From contig JAKAMA010000191.1 in the NCBI GenBank assembly GCA_021813085.1, forward strand, positions 1-5,462: 5,462 nucleotides of DNA. The letters run 5' to 3'. Under the pieces are notes generated by a model. The model saw only the letters and a list, made by a program, of their open reading frames with translations, was not told where the DNA came from and made no database searches. The translations under genes and the position numbers were made by a program. This document shows, one piece after another, positions 1 through 4,921 of this stretch. The stretch's first letter is position 1. The number at the start of each line of letters is the position of its first letter. Source of the DNA: Chloroflexota bacterium. Lineage in GTDB: Bacteria > Chloroflexota > Dehalococcoidia > DSTF01 > JACRBR01.

Positions 1-1054
1 CGTTCGTCTTCGTCGCGCTGACGATTGCCGCCATGGCGCCGAGGTGCTTCGCCTTCTCGACGATCTCGCCCGCCCGCTGGCGCTGCCGGGGGCCGAGGAG
101 GTCGGACCCGGAGCCGAGCGCCACGCCGGAGGCGCGGGCCAGCGCGAGGCTGTCGCCGACCGCGCCCCGCACAAGGTCGAGCTTCGCCCGCGCGAAGTCC
201 GGCAGCGTGGCGAAGCGCGCGAGGATCTCGATGATAGCGAGCGTCGGCACGAGGTAGGCGCCCTCCGACGCCAGCCGCCGCGCCGTCGGCTCGTCGAGCA
301 TGCTGCCATGCTCGACGGAACGCACGCCAGCATCGAGCGCGCGCCGGACGGCGCCCGCGGTGTGGCAGTGGGCGAGCACGTAGGTGCCGGCCGACGCCGC
401 CTCCTCAACAGCGGCGCGCATCTCTTCGACGGTGAACTGCAGGCTCTCAATCGGGTCGGTCGGCGACATGACGCCGCCCGAAGCCATCAGCTTGACTTGG
501 GTGGCGCCGCGGCGGAGCTGGAGGCGCGCGGCACGGCGGACGGCGTCCGCGCCGTCGCAGATCTCCTCGTGCGCGACGAGGCCGGGGATCGACCGCCGGA
601 GGGTGTCGTCCCAGCGGGGGCGGTGGTCGCCGTGGCCGCCGGTCTGCGTGAGGAACGAGCCCGATGGCAGGATGCGCGGGCCGGAGATCTCCCCCGACGC
701 GACCGCAAGCGCGTAGGCCGGGTCGAGGCCGCCGGCGTCGCGGACGGTCGTGAACCCCTCATCGAGCGCACTGCGGATGTTTTCGACAACCTTGAGCACG
801 TAGCTGACGTAGCTGTCGGGCTCGGCATGCTCGGCATCGTCCGTGAGGCCGAAGTGCACGTGGGCATCGGTGAGGCCCGGCATCAGCGTCATGCCGCGGC
901 AGTCGATGGCGCGGGCGCCGTCCTCGGCGCGGAAGGAGCCGCTCGGCCCGATGGCGGCGATCTCGGCCTCGTCGATGCGCACGCTCATGCGGGGCTGCGG
1001 GTCGCGGCCGGTGCCGTCGATCAGCGTCAGGTCCTCCAGCAGCAGTCCGGGCAT
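1..1054 (-). CDS. Metal-dependent amidohydrolase, imidazolonepropionase/prolidase-like (C-terminus cut by window edge)
   Basis: The open frame runs 351 codons from an ATG at 1054 to the left edge without a stop, so it is the N-terminal part of a protein that in this family is usually about 400-430 residues. The binuclear-metal amidohydrolase signature is complete: HxH at residues 65 and 67 (DAHVHFGL), the lysine expected to be carboxylated at 188 (QVKLMASGG), metal histidines at 229 (AHCH) and 249 (VEHGS), and the catalytic Asp at 318 (GSGSDLL). The segments SGPRILPSG, TQTGGHGD and GGVMSPTDP are typical of the amidohydrolase group containing Xaa-Pro dipeptidases and N-acyl or dipeptide carboxypeptidases. 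Visible sequence ends at ATKTN, just before the usual last helices. No signal peptide is seen, so it is probably cytoplasmic. An AGGAG lies 9 nt before the start. It is the third gene of an operon, 18 nt after the membrane protein. The substrate cannot be told from sequence; hydrolysis of a peptide or amide bond is the likely reaction. Confidence 0.9.
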   Translation of the reverse strand, partial: MPGLLLEDLTLIDGTGRDPQPRMSVRIDEAEIAAIGPSGSFRAEDGARAIDCRGMTLMPGLTDAHVHFGLTDDAEHAEPDSYVSYVLKVVENIRSALDEGFTTVRDAGGLDPAYALAVASGEISGPRILPSGSFLTQTGGHGDHRPRWDDTLRRSIPGLVAHEEICDGADAVRRAARLQLRRGATQVKLMASGGVMSPTDPIESLQFTVEEMRAAVEEAASAGTYVLAHCHTAGAVRRALDAGVRSVEHGSMLDEPTARRLASEGAYLVPTLAIIEILARFATLPDFARAKLDLVRGAVGDSLALARASGVALGSGSDLLGPRQRQRAGEIVEKAKHLGAMAAIVSATKTN

Positions 1055-1072
1055 CGGTACGGTCTCCTTCGG

Positions 1073-1489
1073 TCAGGCGGGGTGGGTGGATGACGGCGGC
1101 GCCGGCAGTACGCGCGGGCCGGCGAAGGAGCTGGACTGGGGCGGTGTCGGGATGATGCCGGTCGGGCCGATGACGAGGCGGAAGCTGTTGGCGGAGAGAT
1201 CGCTGAAGGCGAGTGTCTTCTGCCAGAGCAGCGCGCCCGAGGCCGTGGTGACGTGGATGGTCTGCGGGTACTGGCCGCGCTTCGCGCCCACCGTCCGCTC
1301 CTCGCGCGGTTGCAGGTGAAGGACGTCGCCGTCGTCGAAGCGCACGGTCACGGCCTGCCCCGCCTCGTTGCGCACGACGAGCCCCCGCTCCTTGCCGCCG
1401 CCGCCGAACGCGACGATGCCGATGATCACCGCGAGTGTCGCGACGAACATGGCGAAGAGGCCCAGCCAGAGCACCCAGCCCTTACGCAC
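1073..1489 (-). CDS. Small single-pass membrane protein with an extracytoplasmic beta-rich domain, function unknown
   Basis: I do not recognise a family. I choose a GTG start at 1489, giving 138 residues, because it overlaps the TAA stop of the upstream enolase-family gene (GTGCGTAA) and leaves a basic N-terminus (RKGW) directly before a hydrophobic helix at about residues 6-28. A longer frame to an ATG at 1564 lies wholly inside the upstream gene and would add a non-hydrophobic tail. No good Shine-Dalgarno precedes the GTG, so translation is probably coupled to the upstream gene. Topology by the positive-inside rule is N-in, C-out. Residues 37-110 look like short beta strands (GLVVRNEAGQAVTVRF, QTIHVTTASGALLWQ), and the last 25 residues are rich in Pro and Ser. 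The pattern resembles a small anchored beta-sandwich exposed outside the membrane. Its position between two catabolic enzymes suggests a linked role, but this is inference. Confidence 0.65.
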   Translation of the reverse strand: MRKGWVLWLGLFAMFVATLAVIIGIVAFGGGGKERGLVVRNEAGQAVTVRFDDGDVLHLQPREERTVGAKRGQYPQTIHVTTASGALLWQKTLAFSDLSANSFRLVIGPTGIIPTPPQSSSFAGPRVLPAPPSSTHPA

Positions 1490-2597
1490 GCGCGAGCGCC
1501 GCCAACCGGCCCTCGTCCAGCTCGACGCCGAGGCCGGGCTTGTCGGGCACGCGCAGATAGCCATCGGCGTCGATGCGGAACGGCTCCGTGAGCATGAAGT
1601 CGCGGTACTCGGGCAGCCAGTTCGGCGGGTCGTAGGGGAACTCGATGAACGGGCAGTTCGAGGCGGAAGCCGCCACCTGCAAGTTCGCCGCGAGGCCGAG
1701 CCCGTTGGTCCAGGTGTGGGGCGCGAAGAGCAGGCCCGCGGCCTCGGCCATGCCGGCGACCTTCTTCGCGACCGTGACGCCGCCCGCGAAGGTGCAGTCC
1801 GGCTGGTAGACGTCGAGGCTGCCCTTGTCGAAGTACACCTGGAACTCGTGCAGGCCGGCGTTCAGCTCGCCGCCGGCGACGCGCACGGTGGTGTGCCGGC
1901 GCACCTCGGCGAGGCCGTCGTAGTCGTAGGCGTAGAGCGGCTCCTCGATCCAGAAGACGTCGTAGCGCTCGAGTTCGCGGAGCACGGCGCGCGCCGTCTT
2001 GCGGTCCCAGCGCCCGACGGCGCGGTCGCCGGGCAGGTACCAGCCCCAGTTGGCGTCGACCATGATCGTCATGGTGTCGCCGACGGCTTTGCGGACGGCA
2101 TCGAGCGTCTTGAGGTCGACGCGCCAGTCGGGGTCGTGGAAGCGCAGCTTGACGGCCTTGAAGCCCTCGCCGCGGATGCGCAGGACGTCCTCGACCCGCT
2201 GCTCCAGCGGGTGGATCTCGCCGGTCGAGCAGTAGGCGAGCAGCCGGTCGCTCTTGCCGCCGAGCAGCTTCGCGAGCGGCACGCCGGCCTTCTTCGCGGC
2301 GATGTCCCAGAGCGCGACCTCGATCGGCCAGGGGCGCCCCATGAAGTGGGCGATGCCGCGCAGCAGGTGCCAGTGCTCCTCGATGGCGAGCGGGTCCTTG
2401 CCGACGAACAGCCCGGCGACGGTGTTCAGGCGCGTCAGCACGCCGCCGGCGCCGATGCCCGTGATGCCCTCGTCGGTGTGGACCTCGACGACCGTCACGT
2501 CCTGCTCGCGCTCGGGGAACGGGCGCCACGTCGGGTGAAAGGGCTGGCCCTCCGGCCTGAACACGAACCGCCGGGTGCGGACGTCGGTGATCTTCAC
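1482..2597 (-). CDS. Enolase-superfamily enzyme, mandelate racemase subgroup (probable sugar-acid dehydratase)
   Basis: The 371-residue product has the normal length and order for mandelate racemase/muconate lactonizing enzymes: an N-terminal capping domain (about 1-120) and a beta-barrel domain (about 125-350). Metal ligands are D181 (VDANW), the glutamate pair 218-219 (WIEEP), and E244 (GGELN). The His-Asp acid/base dyad of the racemase subgroup is D267 (QPDCT) and H294 (APHTW), with E319 (FIEFP) in the position that polarises the substrate carboxylate side. The usual KxK motif on strand 2 reads K150-L-R152. Such enzymes abstract a proton next to a carboxylate, most often to dehydrate an aldonic or aldaric acid; the exact substrate is not deducible. 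I choose the GTG at 2597 because a GGGAGG lies 6 nt upstream and MKITDVRTRRF is the normal family N-terminus. Upstream in-frame ATGs would add an unrelated Arg/Pro-rich tail. It heads the minus-strand operon and is likely cytoplasmic. Confidence 0.9.
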   Translation of the reverse strand: MKITDVRTRRFVFRPEGQPFHPTWRPFPEREQDVTVVEVHTDEGITGIGAGGVLTRLNTVAGLFVGKDPLAIEEHWHLLRGIAHFMGRPWPIEVALWDIAAKKAGVPLAKLLGGKSDRLLAYCSTGEIHPLEQRVEDVLRIRGEGFKAVKLRFHDPDWRVDLKTLDAVRKAVGDTMTIMVDANWGWYLPGDRAVGRWDRKTARAVLRELERYDVFWIEEPLYAYDYDGLAEVRRHTTVRVAGGELNAGLHEFQVYFDKGSLDVYQPDCTFAGGVTVAKKVAGMAEAAGLLFAPHTWTNGLGLAANLQVAASASNCPFIEFPYDPPNWLPEYRDFMLTEPFRIDADGYLRVPDKPGLGVELDEGRLAALARA

Positions 2598-2603
2598 TGC
2601 GCG

Positions 2604-2609
2604 CCTCCC
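2604..2609 (-). promoter_or_regulatory. Shine-Dalgarno GGGAGG fixing the GTG start of the enolase-family gene
   Basis: On the minus strand GGGAGG sits 6 nt before the GTG at 2597. It decides between this start and a longer frame beginning at 2777. The divergent intergenic region (2598-2722) must also hold promoters for both directions, but I find no convincing -35/-10 pair for either. Confidence 0.7.
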
Positions 2610-2722
2610 ATCCTGCCGGTCGAGCTTACCGCGCCGCCGGTACGTGCGACAGGCGCCGGGCCCACGCCGACGCTCGCGGCCGACGGCCCGGCGGCCGATA
2701 CCTAAGGAGTGAGGGCACCGCG

Positions 2723-3322
2723 ATGAGCGAAGCAGCCCGGGAGCCGGGCATCGGCCTGGAAGACACGGTCGACGCACTGCTGCAGACGATGGTGGTCTGG
2801 GATGAGAAGAACTACCACCACTGCCTGCGCACGGCGGCGTTCGCGGCGCAGATCGCCGGCGCGCTCGGGATCGCGGGCGAGGCGGCGGAGCAGGTCCGCG
2901 TCGGCGCGCTGCTGCACGACATCGGCATGATCAGCGTCGAACTGGCGGTGCTGCGCAAGCCGGGGCGACTGGACGCGGACGAGACCGAGCGTGTGCGGCA
3001 GCACCCGGAGATGGGCGCGGCGATCCTGGCGCGCGTGCTGCCGCCGGCGGTCGTGGCGTGCGCGGCGGCGCACCACGAGCAGCCCGACGGCCACGGCTAC
3101 CCGCTGGGCCTGACGGAAGCGCAGATCCCTCTCGAGGCGATGATCTGCCGGGTTGCAGACGTGCTGGACGCGCTGACGACGGACCAGCCGTACCGGCCGG
3201 CGCTGACGCTCGACGCGTCGCTCGCCGAGCTGCGGGCGGGGGCCGGCACGCGCTACGGCGCGGCGGTCGTGGCGGCGCTGCTCTCGGCCATCGAACGCGA
3301 CGGGCTGCGGGAGGCGGCCTGA
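2723..3322 (+). CDS. Stand-alone HD-GYP domain protein (probable cyclic-di-GMP phosphodiesterase)
   Basis: The 199-residue protein is almost only an HD-GYP domain. Visible family residues are the histidine near 32-33 (YHHCLRT), the HD pair H65-D66 (LLHDIGM), RKPGRL at 78-83, H94 (RQHPEMG), the H117-H118 pair (AHHE), D122 with the GYP at 125-127 (DGHGYPLGL), and D146 (RVADVLDAL). HD-GYP proteins bind two or three metals and hydrolyse cyclic-di-GMP to pGpG or GMP, lowering signals that favour biofilm or sessile growth. The HDIGK lysine is methionine here (M69). There is no receiver, PAS, GAF or membrane segment, so input must come from expression, partners or ligand. A GAGGG 7 nt before the ATG serves as ribosome binding site, and an AAGGAG lies further up at 13 nt. 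It is transcribed alone and diverges from the enolase operon. Activity on another nucleotide, or a purely binding role, cannot be excluded. Confidence 0.88.
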   Translation: MSEAAREPGIGLEDTVDALLQTMVVWDEKNYHHCLRTAAFAAQIAGALGIAGEAAEQVRVGALLHDIGMISVELAVLRKPGRLDADETERVRQHPEMGAAILARVLPPAVVACAAAHHEQPDGHGYPLGLTEAQIPLEAMICRVADVLDALTTDQPYRPALTLDASLAELRAGAGTRYGAAVVAALLSAIERDGLREAA

Positions 3323-3368
3323 GACGTGGCGTCAAGGAGCGGGAGCGGGCCGCCAGATCGCAAGCAAT

Positions 3369-3399
3369 GTTAGGGCGCGTTTAACAGGCGTTTAATAGG
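3369..3399 (+). promoter_or_regulatory. Tandem 11-bp direct repeats, candidate PhoB/OmpR-family operator
   Basis: Two adjacent 11-mers, GCGTTTAACAG (3378-3388) and GCGTTTAATAG (3389-3399), differ at one base. In the register TTTAAC/TTTAAT plus five bases, a third, poorer unit (6 of 11 matches) begins at 3369. An 11-bp period of tandem half-sites is the known binding mode of PhoB/OmpR-family response regulators, and the TTAACA-like core recalls the Bacillus PhoP box. The last core ends exactly 10 nt before the TATGAT at 3407, the spacing known between Pho boxes and -10 elements, and no good -35 is present at the normal distance. The identity of the regulator is inference. Confidence 0.45.
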
Positions 3400-3406
3400 C
3401 GCCGTC

Positions 3407-3412
3407 TATGAT
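3407..3412 (+). promoter_or_regulatory. -10 element TATGAT of the small RNA/leader promoter
   Basis: TATGAT matches the sigma-70 -10 consensus at five of six positions and sits in an AT-enriched island within a very GC-rich sequence. The nearest -35-like word, TTAACA (3381-3386, five of six matches to TTGACA), leaves a 20-nt spacer, which is too long. It is also part of the tandem repeats, so I read this as an activator-dependent promoter with its transcription start near 3419. Confidence 0.45.
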
Positions 3413-3433
3413 GCGGCTGTAGAGCTTCACCTG

Positions 3434-3511
3434 ATGTGCGATTTGACCTCCCGCGCACCGGGGACGAACCAGAGGGTCGGGGAGCTCACAACCAACCAGG
3501 GCAAGCATTAG
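3434..3511 (+). CDS. Possible 25-residue leader peptide inside the candidate RNA
   Basis: ATG at 3434 opens a 25-codon frame (MCDLTSRAPGTNQ..., ending QGKH) that stops with TAG at 3509-3511, right at the loop border of the 13-bp hairpin. A ribosome translating it would melt the hairpin's left arm, as in attenuators. Against this, no Shine-Dalgarno precedes it, only about 15 nt of leader is predicted, and there is no run of one amino acid's codons. It could be chance. Confidence 0.15.
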   Translation: MCDLTSRAPGTNQRVGELTTNQGKH

Positions 3512-3522
3512 CTCCCCGGCCC
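3474..3522 (+). other. Strong 13-bp RNA hairpin with 23-nt loop
   Basis: The left arm 3474-3486 (GGGTCGGGGAGCT) pairs with the right arm 3510-3522 (AGCTCCCCGGCCC) over 13 positions, twelve Watson-Crick and one G-U. The loop 3487-3509 is C/A-rich, contains CCAACC, and would be exposed. There is no T tract after the stem, so it is not itself a terminator. It is separated by 6 nt from the terminator hairpin and looks like the main folded body of the candidate RNA. Confidence 0.6.
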
Positions 3523-3528
3523 GAACCG

Positions 3529-3560
3529 AAAACCGCGAGTACGCCACCCTCGCGGTTTTT
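3529..3560 (+). terminator. Intrinsic (rho-independent) terminator
   Basis: AAAACCGCGAG (3529-3539) and CTCGCGGTTTT (3549-3559) form a perfect 11-bp stem with a 9-nt loop, and the stem runs into TTTTT at 3556-3560. The A run on the left arm gives U-rich RNA in the other direction too, so it may act on both strands. It closes the transcript starting near 3419 and separates it from the hydrolase gene, which begins 49 nt later and so needs its own promoter. Confidence 0.85.
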
Positions 3561-3596
3561 CGTTGCCCCGGCGCCCTGCCAGGCGGGCCATACGGC

Positions 3597-3602
3597 TAGA
3601 AT
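3597..3602 (+). promoter_or_regulatory. -10-like TAGAAT of a probable leaderless promoter for the alpha/beta hydrolase
   Basis: TAGAAT (five of six matches to TATAAT) ends 6 nt before the ATG at 3609, which puts the expected transcription start on or next to the start codon. No Shine-Dalgarno precedes that ATG. Both facts fit a leaderless mRNA. No clear -35 exists at 16-18 nt upstream; that position is covered by a short inverted repeat, CGCC (3572-3575) and GGCG (3582-3585), which might bind a regulator. Confidence 0.5.
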
Positions 3603-3608
3603 CCGTGT

Positions 3609-4391
3609 ATGCCCTTCGCGCCGGTCAACGGCATCGACCTGTACTACGAGTCGCACGGCTCGGGCCCGGCGGTGGCCTTCGCGCACGGCGCGGGCGGCAA
3701 CCATCTGAGCTGGTGGCAGCAGGTCCCCGCCTTCTCAACGCGCTATCGCTGCATCACCTTCGACCATCGCGCCTTCGGGCAGTCGCGGGACGGCGACGGT
3801 GAGGCGCGCCGCGGGCGGACGGCGTTCCACGACGACCTGCGGGCGCTACTCGACCACCTGGGCATCGAACACGCGGCGGTCGTCGCGCAGTCGATGGGCG
3901 GGCGGACGGCGGTCGGGTTCGCGCTGCGCAACCCGGGCCGCTGCCGGGCGATGGTGCTGGCCGGCACGACGGGCGGCGCCATCGACGACGGGGTGCGGGC
4001 GCTGCAGGACGCGCACCGCGCGAGCCCGCTCGGGCGGCAGCCGCTGATGCGGCGGGCGGTGTCTCCGGGGCTCAAGGAGCGGGCGCCGCATCTTGACTTC
4101 CTGTACCGGTCGATCGCACGTCTGAACCCGTCGCGGCCGAAGGACTTCCTGGCGCCGCTGCCGGGCTATCGCGGCAGCTCGGCGGAGCGGCTGGCGGCGG
4201 CAGGCTTCCCGCTGCTGTTTCTCGTCGGCGAACACGACGCGATCACGCCGCCGGCGATCATCGAGCGCTGTCACCTTGCCGTGCCGGGCTCGCGGTACCA
4301 GGTGATCGCAGACAGCGGGCACTCGGCGTACTTCGAGCGGGCGGAGGCGTTCAACGCGGCGGTGCTGGCGTTCCTGGCGGAGTGGACGTAG
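3609..4391 (+). CDS. Alpha/beta-fold hydrolase
   Basis: The 260-residue protein has the standard length and layout of small alpha/beta hydrolases. HGAGGN (26-31) is the oxyanion-hole loop. The nucleophile elbow is Q94-S95-M-G-G, the acid is D210 (VGEHDAITPP), and the base is H238 (DSGHSAYFE), so the Ser-Asp-His triad is complete. FDHRAFGQS (51-59) is the typical strand-4 motif, and residues 125-195 form the cap or lid. Such proteins hydrolyse esters, lactones, epoxides or C-C bonds; serine as nucleophile argues against epoxide hydrolase and haloalkane dehalogenase, which use Asp. No signal peptide is present, so it is likely cytoplasmic. The N-terminus (PFAPVNGIDLYYESHG) matches the usual family start, supporting this ATG although no ribosome binding site precedes it. 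It lies downstream of an intrinsic terminator and is convergent with the FKBP genes, so it is probably monocistronic. Its substrate is unknown. Confidence 0.9.
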   Translation: MPFAPVNGIDLYYESHGSGPAVAFAHGAGGNHLSWWQQVPAFSTRYRCITFDHRAFGQSRDGDGEARRGRTAFHDDLRALLDHLGIEHAAVVAQSMGGRTAVGFALRNPGRCRAMVLAGTTGGAIDDGVRALQDAHRASPLGRQPLMRRAVSPGLKERAPHLDFLYRSIARLNPSRPKDFLAPLPGYRGSSAERLAAAGFPLLFLVGEHDAITPPAIIERCHLAVPGSRYQVIADSGHSAYFERAEAFNAAVLAFLAEWT

Positions 4392-4406
4392 GCGGACTGC
4401 CGGCCG

Positions 4407-4433
4407 AGGGCGCAGCAAGCGGCGCCGCTACCG
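4407..4433. repeat. Copy 1 of a 27-bp intergenic repeat
   Basis: This segment matches 4873-4899 in the same orientation at 25 of 27 positions; both begin AGGGCGC and end CTACCG. It contains a 12-bp palindrome, AGCGGCGCCGCT (4418-4429), and can fold with GGCGC/GCGCC arms. It lies in the gap between the convergent hydrolase and FKBP genes. It looks like a dispersed REP-type element. Confidence 0.6.
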
Positions 4434-4435
4434 CG

Positions 4436-4451
4436 GGGTCGGGCGCGACCC
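4436..4451. terminator. Small GC hairpin between convergent genes, possible weak terminator
   Basis: GGGTCG (4436-4441) and CGACCC (4446-4451) form a perfect 6-bp stem with a GGCG loop. It lies between the ends of the hydrolase (4391) and the FKBP gene (4500), where a two-way terminator is expected. Neither side carries a T tract, so it is not a canonical intrinsic terminator and may be chance in GC-rich sequence. Confidence 0.2.
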
Positions 4452-4499
4452 ACGCCGGCGGAGCGCGGTGCGGGGCGTGCGGACCTCGCGCATGACGGG

Positions 4500-4847
4500 C
4501 TAGGCGACGCCGAGCAGCTCGACGTCGAAGATCAGCTCCGCATGCGGGGGGATGGCGGGCGGGGCGCCGCGCGCGCCGTAGCCGAGGTCTGCGGGGATGA
4601 TGAGCTGGCGCTTGCCGCCGACCTTCATCGTCAGCACGCCCTCGTCCCAGCCCTTGATGACCTGGCCGACGCCGATGTTGAACTCGAACGGCTGCTTGCG
4701 GTCGACGGAGCTGTCGAACTTCTTGCCGTTGGTCAGGCGGCCGGTGTAGTGGACGCGGACGCGCTGGCCCTTCGCGGGCGAGGCGCCGGAACCAACGACC
4801 TCGTCGACGTACTTGAGTCCGCTGGGGGTCGTGACGGTCTCGGCCAT
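4500..4847 (-). CDS. FKBP-type peptidyl-prolyl cis-trans isomerase, cytoplasmic
   Basis: The 115-residue product is a single complete FKBP domain. It should catalyse cis-trans isomerisation of X-Pro bonds and help folding. Active-site positions known from FKBP12 are all present: Y34 (HYTG), F44-D45 (KKFDSS), F53 (QPFEF), V63-I64 and W67 (GQVIKGW), Y90 (GYGARG), and F107 (LIFDVELL). No signal peptide or added chaperone domain is seen, so it should be cytoplasmic. The ATG at 4847 has AGGAG 7 nt upstream. The frame continues upstream as an Arg-rich open stretch, which is a shadow of the neighbouring gene. It lies 74 nt after a lipoprotein paralogue on the same strand. By hand alignment the two share about 70% identity across the domain (roughly 76 of 108 positions), pointing to tandem duplication. 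The gap between them contains a hairpin-forming repeat, so co-transcription is likely but not certain. Confidence 0.93.
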   Translation of the reverse strand: MAETVTTPSGLKYVDEVVGSGASPAKGQRVRVHYTGRLTNGKKFDSSVDRKQPFEFNIGVGQVIKGWDEGVLTMKVGGKRQLIIPADLGYGARGAPPAIPPHAELIFDVELLGVA

Positions 4848-4872
4848 ATCGATGCTCCTGTCTGGGTATCCA

Positions 4873-4899
4873 AGGGCGCGGCAAGCGGCGCCCCTACCG
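4873..4899. repeat. Copy 2 of the 27-bp intergenic repeat
   Basis: This is the second copy of the element at 4407-4433, differing at two positions. GGGCGC (4874-4879) and GCGCCC (4888-4893) can form a 6-bp stem around an 8-nt loop. It occupies the middle of the gap between the two FKBP genes, where it could slow transcription or protect RNA ends. No T tract follows on either strand. Confidence 0.6.
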
Positions 4900-4921
4900 G
4901 CTCGCGCGGTGTCCGGCCGGG

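Larger units (their letters stand above)
3419..3562 (+). ncRNA. Candidate structured small RNA or leader RNA with its own promoter and terminator
   Basis: This segment lies between a -10 box with upstream operator repeats and a strong intrinsic terminator, and no convincing long ORF covers it. The predicted transcript is about 140 nt. It contains a weak 5-bp hairpin (GTGCG 3436-3440 with CGCAC 3454-3458), a 13-bp hairpin at 3474-3522 with a 23-nt C- and A-rich loop holding CCAACC, and the terminator stem. CGAACC occurs twice (3465-3470 and 3522-3527), once on each side of the large hairpin. The word CCTCCC at 3447-3452 is complementary to GGGAGG-type ribosome binding sites and could pair with target mRNAs, which is speculation. 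I could not match it to 6S RNA, SRP RNA, tmRNA, RNase P, or the cyclic-di-GMP, cyclic-di-AMP or cobalamin riboswitches from memory. The exact ends are estimates. Confidence 0.45.

Noticed and set aside
44..1093. 349-codon plus-strand open frame
   Set aside because: It lies antisense to the amidohydrolase, whose full catalytic motif set is on the minus strand. Long antisense frames are expected at this GC content.
2677..2697. Inverted CGGCCG pair upstream of the HD-GYP gene, considered as an operator
   Set aside because: CGGCCG is itself palindromic and common by chance in sequence this GC-rich, and nothing else supports a binding site.
1368..2705. 445-codon plus-strand open frame
   Set aside because: It is antisense to the enolase-family gene, has low-complexity Ala/Val/Glu/Arg composition and no recognisable motif.
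2598..2777. N-terminal extension of the enolase-family frame to an ATG at 2777
   Set aside because: It overlaps the divergent HD-GYP gene and encodes an Arg/Pro-rich stretch, and a strong GGGAGG supports the GTG at 2597.
3323..3333. GACG-TGG-CGTC hairpin just after the HD-GYP stop codon, considered as a terminator
   Set aside because: The stem is only 4 bp and has no T tract.
3419..3562. Riboswitch for the hydrolase gene, for example a cyclic-di-GMP or cyclic-di-AMP type suggested by the HD-GYP neighbour
   Set aside because: I cannot align the conserved core of either class, and the strong terminator plus a separate start signal at 3597 argue against a simple leader of the hydrolase gene.
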